DNA of 41,733 nt from Thermoanaerobaculum sp. (GCA_025060245.1 JANXCP010000007.1:1-41733); one strand, 5' to 3'. Positions 28,511 through 40,178 are shown, counted from the stretch's first letter. Numbers and translations are program-made. Notes: a model not told the origin generated them from the letters alone.

Positions 28511-30023
28511 GATCACGGATATCTTGCGCCGGCACCTGGAAGGGGTCGCCACCGGGGTGGAGGTGGCCGAGGTGGGAACGGTGGTTTCCGTGGGGGACGG
28601 CATTGCCCGGGTGTTCGGCTTGGATCGGGTCATGGCCGGGGAAATGGTGCAGTTCCCCCATGGCGTGTACGGTTTGGCCCTCAACTTGGAGGAGGACTCC
28701 GTGGGGTGTGTGCTGTTGGGCGAGTCCACCGCCATCAAGGAGGGGGATGAGGTTCGACGGACGGGCAAAATCCTCTCGGTGCCGGTGGGCCCCAGCTTGG
28801 TGGGTCGGGTAGTGAGCCCTCTGGGGGAACCTTTGGACGGCAAGGGGCCAGTGGCGGCGGCAGAGTTTTACCCCGTGGAACGGATCGCCCCCGGTGTGGT
28901 GCGGCGTCAACCGGTTAAAGAGCCCATGCAGACGGGGATCAAAGCCATTGACGCCATGATCCCCATCGGCCGTGGGCAGCGGGAGCTCATCATCGGTGAC
29001 CGGCAGACGGGGAAGACCTCCTTGGCGGTGGACACCATCATCAACCAAAAGGGCAAGGGTGTGGTGTGCATTTACGTGGCCATTGGGCAAAAGCGCTCCA
29101 CCGTCGCGCACGTGGTCAAGACCTTGGAGGACTACGGCGCTATGGAGCACACCATTGTGGTGGCGGCCACCGCCTCGGAGCCGGCCCCCCTGCAGTACTT
29201 GGCTCCCTACGCCGGCTGCGCCATGGGCGAGTATTTCCTGTACAACGGTCAGCACGCCCTGTGCGTGTACGATGACCTGTCCAAACACGCAGCGGCCTAC
29301 CGCGAAATCTCCCTCCTCTTGCGACGTCCCCCTGGGCGGGAGGCGTTCCCGGGAGACGTGTTCTACCTCCACTCCCGCCTGTTGGAGCGCGCCGCCAAGC
29401 TGCGCGACGACCTGGGGGGTGGTTCGCTCACCGCCCTGCCGATCATTGAAACCCAAGCGGGGGATGTTTCGGCTTATATCCCCACCAACGTCATTTCCAT
29501 TACGGACGGACAGATCTTCTTAGAGACGGACCTATTTTACGCCGGGGTGCGACCGGCGGTGAACGTGGGTATTTCCGTGTCGCGAGTCGGGGGTAATGCG
29601 CAGATCAAGGCCATGAAGAAGGTGGCTGGCACCTTGCGCCTGGAGCTGGCCCAGTACCGGGAGCTGGCGGCCTTTGCCCAGTTCGGTTCGGATCTGGACA
29701 AGGCAACCCAACGTCAGCTAGCCCGTGGCGAGCGGTTGGTGGAGCTGCTCAAGCAGGACCTCCACGACACCATGCCGGTGGAGCTGCAGGTGGTTTCGGT
29801 GTTTGCCGGCACCCGCGGGTTTTTGGACGGTCTTAAGGTGACAGCGGTGCGGCCCTTTGAGCGGTACCTCCACGATTACATCAAGCTGCACCACCCGCAG
29901 GTCCTGGAGACCATCGTGGCCACCGGCAAGTTGGAGGGGGCGGTGGAGGAGGAACTGCAGCGGGCGTGCAAGGACGCGGTGGCAGCCTTCCTGCGGGAGC
30001 ACCCGGAGGCGGCCCTTGCCTAG
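28491..30023 (+). CDS. atpA: F1Fo ATP synthase subunit alpha
   Basis: [20 protein letters not shown]...; start at [18 protein letters not shown]. Confidence 0.97.
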   Translation: MHVKLGEITDILRRHLEGVATGVEVAEVGTVVSVGDGIARVFGLDRVMAGEMVQFPHGVYGLALNLEEDSVGCVLLGESTAIKEGDEVRRTGKILSVPVGPSLVGRVVSPLGEPLDGKGPVAAAEFYPVERIAPGVVRRQPVKEPMQTGIKAIDAMIPIGRGQRELIIGDRQTGKTSLAVDTIINQKGKGVVCIYVAIGQKRSTVAHVVKTLEDYGAMEHTIVVAATASEPAPLQYLAPYAGCAMGEYFLYNGQHALCVYDDLSKHAAAYREISLLLRRPPGREAFPGDVFYLHSRLLERAAKLRDDLGGGSLTALPIIETQAGDVSAYIPTNVISITDGQIFLETDLFYAGVRPAVNVGISVSRVGGNAQIKAMKKVAGTLRLELAQYRELAAFAQFGSDLDKATQRQLARGERLVELLKQDLHDTMPVELQVVSVFAGTRGFLDGLKVTAVRPFERYLHDYIKLHHPQVLETIVATGKLEGAVEEELQRACKDAVAAFLREHPEAALA

Positions 30024-30879
30024 TCGTCTGGACCTGCGCCGGCGCATTCGCTCGGTGAAGGCCACCGAGCAGATCACCAAGGCCATGAAGATGGTGGCTG
30101 CGGCCCGACTGCGTCGGTGGCAGGCCCGCATCCTGGAGGCCCGACCCTACGCGGAGGAGCTGGCCTTGGTGTTACGGCGGGTGGCGGCAAAGGTTCCCGA
30201 ACGACGCCATCCGCTGTTGCAGGTGCGCCCGGAGGAACGGGTGGCTCTGGTGGTGGTCACGGGGGACAAGGGCCTGTGCGGGGCCTTCAACGCCAATGTC
30301 CTGCGGGAGGTGTCCACCATCCTTGAGCAACGCCGCTTTCCCGAGGTGGAGCTGACGCTGGTGGGGCGGAAGGGCTTGGAGTACTTCCGCCACAAGGGGA
30401 TTCCTCTGGCTTCCCAGCACTTGGAGTTGATGGGCCGGCTCACCCCTGAGGGGGCCTACGCGTTGTCACGCGAGCTGCGGGAAACGTTTGAGAGCGGGCG
30501 GGTGGATGCGGTGTACGTGGTGTACACCCATTTCAAGAGCCTGCTCCAGCAACGGGTGCAGGTGGAAAAGTTGTTGCCCATTGAGCGGGAGCAATTGGGC
30601 GGCGAAAACGGCGAGGCGAGCGTCCTCTTTGAACCCACTCCGCAGGCCATCCTCCACGCGCTGCTGCCTCGCCACGTGGATTTCCAGGTGTGGCGGATCC
30701 TCCTGGATTCCGTTACGGCGGAGCATGCGGCGCGGATGGTGGCCATGGACGCAGCTTCCAAGAACGCGTCGGAGATGATCGATCGCCTGACCCTTACCTA
30801 CAACCGGGTGCGGCAGGCGACCATTACCAAGGAGCTCATTGAAATCGTGTCTGGGGCCGCGGCGTTGGGCGGCCGGTAG
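30016..30879 (+). CDS. atpG: F1Fo ATP synthase subunit gamma
   Basis: [28 protein letters not shown]...[14 protein letters not shown]...[13 protein letters not shown]; probable TTG start overlapping the atpA stop. Confidence 0.94.
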   Translation: MPSRLDLRRRIRSVKATEQITKAMKMVAAARLRRWQARILEARPYAEELALVLRRVAAKVPERRHPLLQVRPEERVALVVVTGDKGLCGAFNANVLREVSTILEQRRFPEVELTLVGRKGLEYFRHKGIPLASQHLELMGRLTPEGAYALSRELRETFESGRVDAVYVVYTHFKSLLQQRVQVEKLLPIEREQLGGENGEASVLFEPTPQAILHALLPRHVDFQVWRILLDSVTAEHAARMVAMDAASKNASEMIDRLTLTYNRVRQATITKELIEIVSGAAALGGR

Positions 30880-32331
<1,452 letters not shown>

Positions 32332-32733
32332 ATGGCGGAAAAGCTCCGCCTGAAAGTGGTGACCCCCACGCGGGTGGTGGTGGACGCCCTGGTCGATGAG
32401 GTGCAGCTGCCCGGGATGCTGGGGGTTTTGGGGATCTTGCCCGGCCACGCTCCCCTCGTGGCCTCCCTTTCCATTGGTGAGCTGATGTACCGCCACGGCT
32501 TGCGGGAGTCCTATTTGGCCATCCAGTGGGGCTTTGCCGAGGTGGGTCCCGATGCGGTGACGGTGTTGGCAGAGGTGGCGGAACGACCGGAAGAAATTGA
32601 CGTGCAGGCGGCCCAGGAGGCGCGGCGACGAGCCGAGGAAGCCCTGCGTTTGGCCAGCGGGGAAGAGTTTGCCCATCACAAGACGGTCCTCGAGGCGGCC
32701 GTGACGCGCCTCAAGGTTGCTGCCCGCCGTTAG
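32332..32733 (+). CDS. atpC: F1Fo ATP synthase subunit epsilon
   Basis: KLRLKVVTPTRVVVDALVDEVQLPGMLGVLGILPGHAPLVASL; follows atpD. Confidence 0.94.
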   Translation: MAEKLRLKVVTPTRVVVDALVDEVQLPGMLGVLGILPGHAPLVASLSIGELMYRHGLRESYLAIQWGFAEVGPDAVTVLAEVAERPEEIDVQAAQEARRRAEEALRLASGEEFAHHKTVLEAAVTRLKVAARR

Positions 32734-32752
32734 GTGGGGGTCAGGGGTTCCC

Positions 32753-33118
32753 GTGGAGGGTCCGTGGAGCTTTGAGGTCTTCTGGCGTTGGTTGTTGGGC
32801 CACGCCAACTGTATCTTGCGCGCCGGAACACCCGAGGTGGCCATTTACGACGACGAGGACCTCCACTGGCACATCGCCGCTGAGGAGCAGGAGGGTTTCT
32901 TCCTGGTGCAGGTGTTGCGGGGGAAGCGGCCGATGGCGGAGCTGTGGGTCGCTCCTGACCAGGTGAGCTACGTTCAGGCAAGCCCTGGGGATGCGGAGGG
33001 TGAGTTCATCTTTGAGCTCATCTCGGAGACGGAGCGCGACCGTTTTGCCGCCTACGTGTTTGTCCTCAGCCACGGCTTTACCCCCCACGAGGATGGCGCT
33101 CGCCAACGAATCCACTGA
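32753..33118 (+). CDS. Conserved hypothetical protein
   Basis: Likely GTG start VEGPWSFEVFWRWLLGHANCILRAGTPEVAIYDDEDLHWHIA...; overlaps the bshC start. Confidence 0.65.
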   Translation: MEGPWSFEVFWRWLLGHANCILRAGTPEVAIYDDEDLHWHIAAEEQEGFFLVQVLRGKRPMAELWVAPDQVSYVQASPGDAEGEFIFELISETERDRFAAYVFVLSHGFTPHEDGARQRIH

Positions 33119-34652
33119 GGTCACCGCCTGGGTGTGGTCGGATCTGGACCGCTGGGAACCGCCCCATCCCGTGGCCCGGGCCTTGATCCGCGGCCAGCTT
33201 CCCTGGCCGGCCCCAGGAGAACCGCTGCCCCAAGCCCGTTCCCCAGAACTGGCCGAGGTCTTGGCCGTGGCCAACCGCCGGTGGGGGAACCCCGTGGAGT
33301 CAGAGCTGGAGCAATGGTTGGCCGGAGCTGCGGTGGTGGTGGCCGGTCAGCAGCCGGGCCTGTGGGGGGGGCCCCTGTTAAGCCTGGTGAAGGTCTGTGC
33401 GGTGGCGGCGGAAGTGGCACGGTTCAAAGCCCTGGGAAAACCCGCGGTGGGCTTTTTTTGGCTGGAAACGCGGGACGATGATCTGCCGGAAATGGGCTGG
33501 GGCCGGGTGGTGGTGGGGGGCGAGGTCCACGAGGTGAAGGAAAGCTGGCTTTCGGGACAACGCTGCGCCTTTGCTGCTGACCTTTCCCCCCGTTCCGGCG
33601 AGGTTCTCACCGCCTTGGCGGATCAGCTTCCCGCTGCGGGCCAGCCAGCCTTGAACCTTGCGCTCCACTGCTTTGCCGCCGGGCAGCCCCTGGGGGAGGC
33701 CTGCGCCCGCTTCCTGGCTTCGGTGGTGCGCGGGCTGGGGGTAGTCCTGGTGGACGCCAGCCTTCCCGCCCTCGCTCAGGCGGCTGCGCCTGCGGCGTTG
33801 CGAGTTTTGCACCGCCTTCCGGCGGCATGGCAAGCCCTTCACCAGCGGGCGCAGGAACTGCACGCGCTGCACCTCCCCCCACCCCTGCGCCTAGCCCCGC
33901 CGCAGCTCCCCCTTTTTCACCTGGATGGTGCGGTGAGGCGGCGCCTAGCCGTGGCGCGGCTCCAGGAGGTGGTGGAGCGACTGGCCCAGGAGCCCCACCT
34001 CTTTTCCCCCAACGTGTGGTTGCGCCCCCTCTTCCAGGATGCAGTGTTGGGCACCTCCTTGGCCATCCTGGGGAGCGCCGAGCTGGCCTACCACTGGCAG
34101 TCCCAGGACCTCTGGCACGTTGCCGGGGTCACCAGGCCGCAGTGGAAGCTGCGCCCTCACGTCACCGTGGTGGGCCCGGGGGAGCGCCGCTGGGCGCACC
34201 AACTGGGGCTCGCGCCGGAGGAGGTGCTGTTCCCACGCCTGCCCCGGCGGCTGCTGGAGGGACAAGCCTTGCAGCGACGGTGGACGCGGTGGCAGGAACG
34301 CCACCTCCGGGAGTTCTGCGCCTTGGCCCAGGGGCTGGGCCATCAGCTGCCGAATCTGAAGGGCGATTTGGCGGCCACCGAGCAACGATTGCGGGCCACC
34401 CTTGGGTGGTTGGGGGGGCGGCTGCAGCACCGCTTGGAAGAACGCAGCCAAGTGAGCATTCACCGCTTTGTGCGGTTGCGCCACGCCCTGCGTCCCCAAG
34501 GCCAGGCCCAGGAGCGTGCCCTGTCGGTGCTGGCCCCCCTGCTCAGCTTAGGCTTGGAGTTTCCGGCCAACCTGGTCAAAGCCCTCGGTGAGCTTCCCGA
34601 TCCCCCCACGGGAATGGCCTTGCTCTACTGGCGCGCCGGTGGCCGTTGGTAG
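33093..34652 (+). CDS. bshC: Bacillithiol biosynthesis cysteine-adding enzyme BshC
   Basis: VVVAGQQPGLWGGPLLSLVKVCAVAAEVARFKALGKPAVGFFWLETRDDDLPEM...LFSPNVWLRPLFQDAVLGTSLAILGSAELAYH; bshB and bshA homologs nearby. Confidence 0.88.
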   Translation: MALANESTEVTAWVWSDLDRWEPPHPVARALIRGQLPWPAPGEPLPQARSPELAEVLAVANRRWGNPVESELEQWLAGAAVVVAGQQPGLWGGPLLSLVKVCAVAAEVARFKALGKPAVGFFWLETRDDDLPEMGWGRVVVGGEVHEVKESWLSGQRCAFAADLSPRSGEVLTALADQLPAAGQPALNLALHCFAAGQPLGEACARFLASVVRGLGVVLVDASLPALAQAAAPAALRVLHRLPAAWQALHQRAQELHALHLPPPLRLAPPQLPLFHLDGAVRRRLAVARLQEVVERLAQEPHLFSPNVWLRPLFQDAVLGTSLAILGSAELAYHWQSQDLWHVAGVTRPQWKLRPHVTVVGPGERRWAHQLGLAPEEVLFPRLPRRLLEGQALQRRWTRWQERHLREFCALAQGLGHQLPNLKGDLAATEQRLRATLGWLGGRLQHRLEERSQVSIHRFVRLRHALRPQGQAQERALSVLAPLLSLGLEFPANLVKALGELPDPPTGMALLYWRAGGRW

Positions 34653-34737
34653 CCGGCGCACCGGCAGCAAAAGAGCCAGCCCTGGGTGCCACTCATTGCG
34701 CGTGAAAAATTTAGCGAGGGAGCGGACGGGGTAACCC

Positions 34738-35184
34738 CTAAGGTAGCTCCACCGGCGCCTTTTTTTCCCGGTGGTCGTGCTTGAAAGCCCCCCAGTCCAC
34801 TGCCGTGTGGTGGTCTTTGCCGTCGTGGCAGCGGTTGCACATCCCCGGGCTGGGGAGGACAAGGCCAGCCGCCACTGCCTTGTCGCGGTGGATCATCACC
34901 GGGATCGGCCAGTACTTGGAGCCTGGGCCGTGACAGGCCTCGCATTGCACCCCTTCCAGGACGCCATCTGCGCTGGTGGCGTGGCAGGCCAAGCAGGTGG
35001 GGAAAAAGTTAGGCGCCGCTTTGGCCGTCCGCGTAGCCTCGGCGTGGGCCGACTGGCTCCAGGTTTCAAACTCGGGACGGTGGCAGGGTGCGCACTTCTC
35101 CACGCCGATGTAGGTGGGCGGATCGCTGGGCGCCATGCCCCCCAGTAGCGCGACCGCCAACGCCCAGAGAGGCAAAGCTTTCAT
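34738..35184 (-). CDS. Secreted tetraheme c-type cytochrome (c554-like)
   Basis: Signal peptide MKALPLWALAVALLGG; four CxxCH motifs (CAPCH, CLACH, CEACH, CNRCH). Confidence 0.88.
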   Translation of the reverse strand: MKALPLWALAVALLGGMAPSDPPTYIGVEKCAPCHRPEFETWSQSAHAEATRTAKAAPNFFPTCLACHATSADGVLEGVQCEACHGPGSKYWPIPVMIHRDKAVAAGLVLPSPGMCNRCHDGKDHHTAVDWGAFKHDHREKKAPVELP

Positions 35185-35377
35185 GGCGCAGGCATTGTAG
35201 CATCCTAGAACCGTTGCCTCATATCCCTTGGGTGGGTCCTCAGATTTTGTCCTCACCAGCTGCCAATGAGCAGGATCCCAGGGCGCAGGATGTGGCCCAG
35301 CCACGGGGCACGGCTCCGGGCCCCCGGAACCAGATCCCGGGTGATCCCTTTTCTGCTAGGCTTTCCAAGTGTTGGTG

Positions 35378-36106
35378 ATGGCGCCGGCCGAGCTGGTGGC
35401 CTTTGGAACCCACCCGGACGACGTGGAGCTGGGGTGCGGTGCTACCCTGGCCGCTTTTGTCGCCTCGGGAGGCTCGGCAGTCATCGTGGACCTTACCGGT
35501 GGGGAGCGCGCCTCCCGTGGCAGTGCAGCCACCCGCTGGCAGGAAGCGCAGGCGGCAGCGGCGGTGTTGGGCGTGCCCCGGTATTGCCTCAAGCTGCCGG
35601 ATACCGGCCTTCAGGCCTGTTCCGCGCGGCAGCGGCGTGCCGTGGTGGCGCTGCTACGCCAGCTGCGCCCCGCATTCCTGCTCATTCCCCATCCGGCGGA
35701 CCCTCACCCTGACCACCGCGAAGCCAGCCTGCTCCTCCAAGGGGTGGCCTTTCTGGCTGCGGTGAAGGGCTTTGCCCCGGAGGTGGGGGAGCCCCACAGG
35801 CCGCAGCTCATCCTGGCCTACCCAGGGCCTCGGCAGCTGGGGGAACCCCCTTTGGTTGTGGAGGTGACGGCGAGTTATGCCAGAAAGCTGGACGCTCTGG
35901 CCTGCTATGGCTCGCAGTTCGCCCCATCTGCCGGGCCGCCGACCCACTTGGCCAGTGGTTACTTTCTCCCCGCGGTGGAGGGCCGTGACCGCGCCTATGG
36001 GAACCTGATCGGTGCTGAGCGGGGGGAGGGTTTTTTCCCCCTTTCCCCCATCAACGCCTCGGCCCTTCGTGGTTTTCTCGCACGGGTGGTATGCGCATCG
36101 GCGTAA
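35378..36106 (+). CDS. bshB: Bacillithiol biosynthesis deacetylase BshB (LmbE/PIG-L family)
   Basis: AELVAFGTHPDDVELGCGATLAAFVASGGSAVIVDLTGGERASRGSAATRWQEAQAAAAVLG; start may be GTG 35369. Confidence 0.88.
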   Translation: MAPAELVAFGTHPDDVELGCGATLAAFVASGGSAVIVDLTGGERASRGSAATRWQEAQAAAAVLGVPRYCLKLPDTGLQACSARQRRAVVALLRQLRPAFLLIPHPADPHPDHREASLLLQGVAFLAAVKGFAPEVGEPHRPQLILAYPGPRQLGEPPLVVEVTASYARKLDALACYGSQFAPSAGPPTHLASGYFLPAVEGRDRAYGNLIGAERGEGFFPLSPINASALRGFLARVVCASA

Positions 36107-37209
36107 CCTGTTACCCCACCGTAGGGGGCTCGGGAGTGGTGGCCACTGAGCTGGGCCTGGCCATGGCCCGTCGCGGGCATCAGGTGCACTTCATCTGCTA
36201 CGCCTTGCCCTACCGGCTGGGGCGGGTGCCCGCCGGGGTGACCTTTCACGAGGTCACCTTTCCCTCGTACCCCCTGTTCCAGCACCCGCCCTACTCGCTG
36301 GCTTTGGCCTCCCATATGGCCGACGTGGCCGCCCACCACAACCTGGAAGTGTTGCATGTCCATTACGCCATCCCCCATGCGGTCTCTGCGCTCTTGGCCA
36401 AGGAGATCATGGGTGGAGGGCCCAAGTTGGTGGTAACCCTTCACGGGACCGACATCACCGTGGTGGGCGCCGATCCTGCATTCCTGCCGGTGGTCCGCTG
36501 GGCCTTGGACAGGGCTGAGGCGGTCACAGCGGTGTCCCAGGCGTTAGCCCAGGAAACCCGGGAGGTGATCGGCACGGGGCGGGAGATCCTGGTGATCCCC
36601 AACTTTGTGGACCTTACCCGCTGTGATCCGACCCTTCAGGCAGCCTACCGGAAACGTCTTTCCCCGGACGGGGCACCGGTGTTGGTGCACGCCTCCAACT
36701 TTCGCCCGGTGAAGCGGGTGTTGGATGTGGTGGAGGTGTTCCGCTTGGTGCACCACCACACCCCCTGTCATCTGGCCATGATCGGGGACGGTCCCGAGCG
36801 GCCGGCGGCGGAGCGGGCGGTGCGGGAAGCGGGTCTTGCCTCCTGGGTGGATTTTTTGGGGAACATCTCGCCTGTGGAAGGCGCTCTGGGTGCGGGAGAC
36901 GTCTTCCTGCTGCCGTCCCAGGAGGAGTCGTTTGGCTTGGCGGCGTTGGAGGCCATGGCCTGTGGGGTTCCGGTGGTGGCCTCCCGGGTGGGGGGACTAC
37001 CCGAGCTGGTGGATGAGGGGCGAGGGGGCTTCCTCTTGGACTGCGGGGATGTGGTGGGTATGGCCAGAAAAGTTTTGCAGCTTTTGCAATCTCCCCGCGA
37101 GCTGCAGCGGCAAAAAAAGCTGGCACGGCAACGGGCGAGCCTGTTCGCCCAAGAACCCATCGTGGACCGTTACGAGACCCTGTACCGCCAACTCCTCTCC
37201 GCTCCTTGA
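36091..37209 (+). CDS. bshA: N-acetyl-alpha-D-glucosaminyl L-malate synthase BshA (GT4 family)
   Basis: MRIGVTCYPTVGGSGVVATELGLAMARRGHQVHFICYALPYRL...HVHYAIPHAVSALLAKEI...VVTLHGTDITVVGADPAF. Confidence 0.94.
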   Translation: MRIGVTCYPTVGGSGVVATELGLAMARRGHQVHFICYALPYRLGRVPAGVTFHEVTFPSYPLFQHPPYSLALASHMADVAAHHNLEVLHVHYAIPHAVSALLAKEIMGGGPKLVVTLHGTDITVVGADPAFLPVVRWALDRAEAVTAVSQALAQETREVIGTGREILVIPNFVDLTRCDPTLQAAYRKRLSPDGAPVLVHASNFRPVKRVLDVVEVFRLVHHHTPCHLAMIGDGPERPAAERAVREAGLASWVDFLGNISPVEGALGAGDVFLLPSQEESFGLAALEAMACGVPVVASRVGGLPELVDEGRGGFLLDCGDVVGMARKVLQLLQSPRELQRQKKLARQRASLFAQEPIVDRYETLYRQLLSAP

Positions 37210-37278
37210 CAACCGGCCAAGACCTTGCCCAGAATGAAATCAGGCAAACGGGAACAAACCCTAGCCAAGGAGGAGAGC

Positions 37279-37737
37279 ATGGCCAGCGTAGCGGAAGCAG
37301 CGGTGGGCAAGGCGGATTTGGGAAAGCGTTTGATCGCCGCTCTCATTGACGGCATTTTGGCCGCCGGCGTGAGCTTGATCCCTTTCGTCGGGGGCATTCT
37401 TGGCGGTCTCTACATCCTGCTGCGGGATGGCTTGGAGCTGGAGTTTATGGACCGTCGCTCCATTGGCAAAAAGCTCATGAAGCTGCGGCCGGTGCGCCTG
37501 AACGGCCAGGCCATGGACCCCATCACCTCGGTGAAGCGCAATTTGCCCCTCTGTGTGGGAGCGGTAGGGAGCATCTTCTGGGTGATCCCCATTTTGGGCT
37601 GGATCGTGGCGGTGCTCTTCGGCGTCATTGGCTTGGTCATTGCCATGGTGGAGCTGGTGCTGGTACTCACTGACCCTGAGGGTCGCCGGATGGGCGACAA
37701 GTTAGGGGAAACCAAGGTGGTGGAGGTGGCCGACTAA
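37279..37737 (+). CDS. RDD-family membrane protein
   Basis: ADLGKRLIAALIDGILAAGVSLIPFVGGILGGLYILLRDGLELEFMDRRSIGKKLMKLRPV... Confidence 0.75.
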   Translation: MASVAEAAVGKADLGKRLIAALIDGILAAGVSLIPFVGGILGGLYILLRDGLELEFMDRRSIGKKLMKLRPVRLNGQAMDPITSVKRNLPLCVGAVGSIFWVIPILGWIVAVLFGVIGLVIAMVELVLVLTDPEGRRMGDKLGETKVVEVAD

Positions 37738-37763
37738 AAAAGGTGGGCCTCGCCCACCTTCTT
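37736..37763. terminator. Bidirectional Rho-independent-like terminator between convergent genes
   Basis: AAAAA-AGGTGGGC-CTC-GCCCACCT-TCTT. Confidence 0.75.
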
Positions 37764-37783
37764 AGCCTTTCCCACAGCGGCAG

Positions 37784-38944
37784 CTACGGCTTAACCCACC
37801 CGGCTTCCCAAGGTTGGGTCAGACCCACGCAGCTATTCCACGGCGCCTGGGAAGCCTTAAAGGTCACCTGACCGGTAAGGGCTCCCGTGGAGGTGCCGCT
37901 GCTGGTCACGGTTCCGGAAACCGTCCACGCTACGGTGAGCACCTTAGTGGAGCCATCAAAGTAGTCGTGGGTGAGGGCGAGGGAAAAAGTATTTTGGCTA
38001 TCCAAGGCCACCGCGGTTTGATTTGGCCCCAAATCCAGGGTATAGGGTACCCCTCCGCAGTCCACCATCCCCGTGGCCTGGAAGCCCAACACCCCACCTG
38101 AGGTGAGCTGAAAGCTAAGCCCCCCGGTCACCACGCCGGCGCTGGCGAAAAACCCGCCGTAGGTCCCGCGGGAGCGGTCCACCAGGGTTTGGGTGCGCAT
38201 TTCAATGGTGGAGGGGTCGTTGCTGGCATTATCCAGCCGCGAGCCAAAGGCCAAGATCTTGCCAGTGCCAGAAACCACGGTAATGCGCAACCGTTGGTTG
38301 GCCCCTGGGCCACCCAGTTGGTTCAAGATGCTGCCCCGCTGCTCCACCGCGTAGGGCTGCACGTTGAAGGTTTGGCTGGCCAACACCACGCCGTTGCCGT
38401 CCACCCGTTGGACTTGGATGGAGCAGGAATTTCCCGTTACCTCAACCCAGCCCACGTTGGTGCGAAAGGCGGAGCTCTCCTCCACCCCCTGGATGTCCGT
38501 AGTTTGGCCGGCGGCCAGAGCAGCAGCTGCTGGCAACCCAGCAAAGAACTGGCCGGTGGTGGCGGTACCCGCCACGGTGTAGATCCGTGAGGTGACCAAC
38601 ACCTCCCGATCCGCCATCACCCGTAGGGCACCAAAGGCGTTGTCCTTGTTGAACAGGGTCCGAATGATGTCCACGAACTCCCGCGTCTCCCCGGGGTTGA
38701 TGGTGATCCTTCGGGACTCCGCCGGCCAGGTGTTGGTGCTGCCCCGGGGCAGAAAGAACAGGTCCACGGTGGCCACGGCGTTGCCCAAGGGCTGGGAAAT
38801 CCATACGTCGGTCCGCCATTGGGAACCCAACTGCCCGGGTCCGTGCCCAACGGAGGGGATCCAAACGTCGGTTCCAGGGCTCACGGCGCCAGCGCTGGCG
38901 GCCAGCAACAGCATGCAAACCCATGAGGCGCTCAACCGCTTCAT
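37784..38944 (-). CDS. Secreted hypothetical protein
   Basis: Signal peptide MKRLSASWVCMLLLAASAGA; DVWIPSVGHGPGQLGSQWRTDVWISQPLGNAVATVDLFFLPRG... Confidence 0.75.
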   Translation of the reverse strand: MKRLSASWVCMLLLAASAGAVSPGTDVWIPSVGHGPGQLGSQWRTDVWISQPLGNAVATVDLFFLPRGSTNTWPAESRRITINPGETREFVDIIRTLFNKDNAFGALRVMADREVLVTSRIYTVAGTATTGQFFAGLPAAAALAAGQTTDIQGVEESSAFRTNVGWVEVTGNSCSIQVQRVDGNGVVLASQTFNVQPYAVEQRGSILNQLGGPGANQRLRITVVSGTGKILAFGSRLDNASNDPSTIEMRTQTLVDRSRGTYGGFFASAGVVTGGLSFQLTSGGVLGFQATGMVDCGGVPYTLDLGPNQTAVALDSQNTFSLALTHDYFDGSTKVLTVAWTVSGTVTSSGTSTGALTGQVTFKASQAPWNSCVGLTQPWEAGWVKP

Positions 38945-39025
38945 CGTTTCCTCCTTACAGGCCCACGGCTTGGTAGGCTAAAGGAAAAATTGGTCCGGGG
39001 CAAGTGATGGGGAGCACCGGTGAGG

Positions 39026-39110
39026 TGGTGCCGAAGGCCGGACTCGAACCGGCACGGCTTGCGCCACACGCCCCTCAAACGTGCGCGTCTACCACTTCCG
39101 CCACTTCGGC
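39026..39110 (-). tRNA. tRNA-Leu (anticodon GAG), CCA encoded
   Basis: Minus strand GCCGAAGTGGCGGAAGTGGTAGACGCGCACGTTTGAGGGGCGTGTGGCGCAAGCCGTGCCGGTTCGAGTCCGGCCTTCGGCACCA; acceptor GCCGAAG/CTTCGGC, long variable arm, TTGAGGG anticodon loop. Confidence 0.93.
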
Positions 39111-39126
39111 ACGGACCATACGCACC

Positions 39127-39435
39127 CTACTGGGGAGCTGGCGGAGGCGCCGGGGTTGCCGCAGGCGCTTTCGTTTGCTGCAGCTCCTTCACCACCGAAC
39201 GACCCCGTTGGCCGGACAGCACGGCCAAGCCAATGCACAGCGCCACGAACAAGACGAACGAACCCGTGGTGAGCTTGTGCAAGAGGGTGGTGGAGCCGCG
39301 CGGCCCAAAGGCCACCTGAGAGCTTCCTCCGCCGAAGGCCGCCGCCACATCCGACCCACGACCCTGCTGCAGCAAGACCACGAGGATCAGGAACAGGCAA
39401 ACCACCACGTACAGGATCAGCAGTAGCGTATACAC
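39127..39435 (-). CDS. secG: Preprotein translocase subunit SecG
   Basis: VYTLLLILYVVVCLFLILVVLLQQGRGSDVAAAFGGGSSQVAFGPRGSTTLLHKLT; GTG start. Confidence 0.92.
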   Translation of the reverse strand: MYTLLLILYVVVCLFLILVVLLQQGRGSDVAAAFGGGSSQVAFGPRGSTTLLHKLTTGSFVLFVALCIGLAVLSGQRGRSVVKELQQTKAPAATPAPPPAPQ

Positions 39436-39439
39436 AAAC

Positions 39440-40177
39440 TCACCCCTCGCCCCCCTGCTGCGGGGCAGCCTGAATGATAGCCCAAAAGGCGGTGGCGTCA
39501 AGGCTCGCTCCTCCCACCAACGCCCCTGCCACCCCGGGCGTGTGCAGGATCTCCGCCGCGTTCTCCGGTTTGACGCTCCCCCCGTAGATCACCGCCACCT
39601 CCCCCTTTCCTTGTTCGCGCATATAGGCTTGAATGAACTGGTGTGCCTGCTGAATTTGCTCCGGTGACGCGTTGTGACCGGTACCAATGGCCCAAACCGG
39701 CTCGTAGGCCACCACAACAGCCGTGGGAGCCAACACCTCCAGGGGGTGCAGCTGCCTCTGCAACACTTCAAAGGTCTCGCCCCGCTGCCGCTCCTCCAGG
39801 GTCTCCCCCACGCAAAAGATCACCCTAAGGCCGGCCTCCTGCGCGGCCTTGGCGCGAGCGGCGGCGGTGCCATCGGTTTCGCCAAAGTGTTGCCGACGTT
39901 CGGAGTGCCCCACCACCACCCACCCCACGCCCAGCTGCACCAACAGCCACGGCGACACCTCGCCGGTGAACGCTCCCTGCTGGTGCCAGTGGCAGTTCTG
40001 CGCGCCCACCTGCACTTGGGAGCCAGCGCACAGCATCACCGCTTGGGGCAGCAAAGGGTAGGGAGGGCAAAGGACGATTTGGTGCGGCAAGCTTTCGCAG
40101 CGGGGAAGAAGGGCCTCGCAATAGCTCACCAGGTGCTCGCTGGAGCCGTGCATCTTCCAGTTGGCGGCCAGGATCAC
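39440..40177 (-). CDS. tpiA: Triosephosphate isomerase
   Basis: VILAANWKMHGSSEHL...VVVGHSERRQHFGETD...VVAYEPVWAIGTG...VIYGGSVKPENAAEIL; GTG start. Confidence 0.95.
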   Translation of the reverse strand: MILAANWKMHGSSEHLVSYCEALLPRCESLPHQIVLCPPYPLLPQAVMLCAGSQVQVGAQNCHWHQQGAFTGEVSPWLLVQLGVGWVVVGHSERRQHFGETDGTAAARAKAAQEAGLRVIFCVGETLEERQRGETFEVLQRQLHPLEVLAPTAVVVAYEPVWAIGTGHNASPEQIQQAHQFIQAYMREQGKGEVAVIYGGSVKPENAAEILHTPGVAGALVGGASLDATAFWAIIQAAPQQGGEG

Positions 40178-40178
40178 C

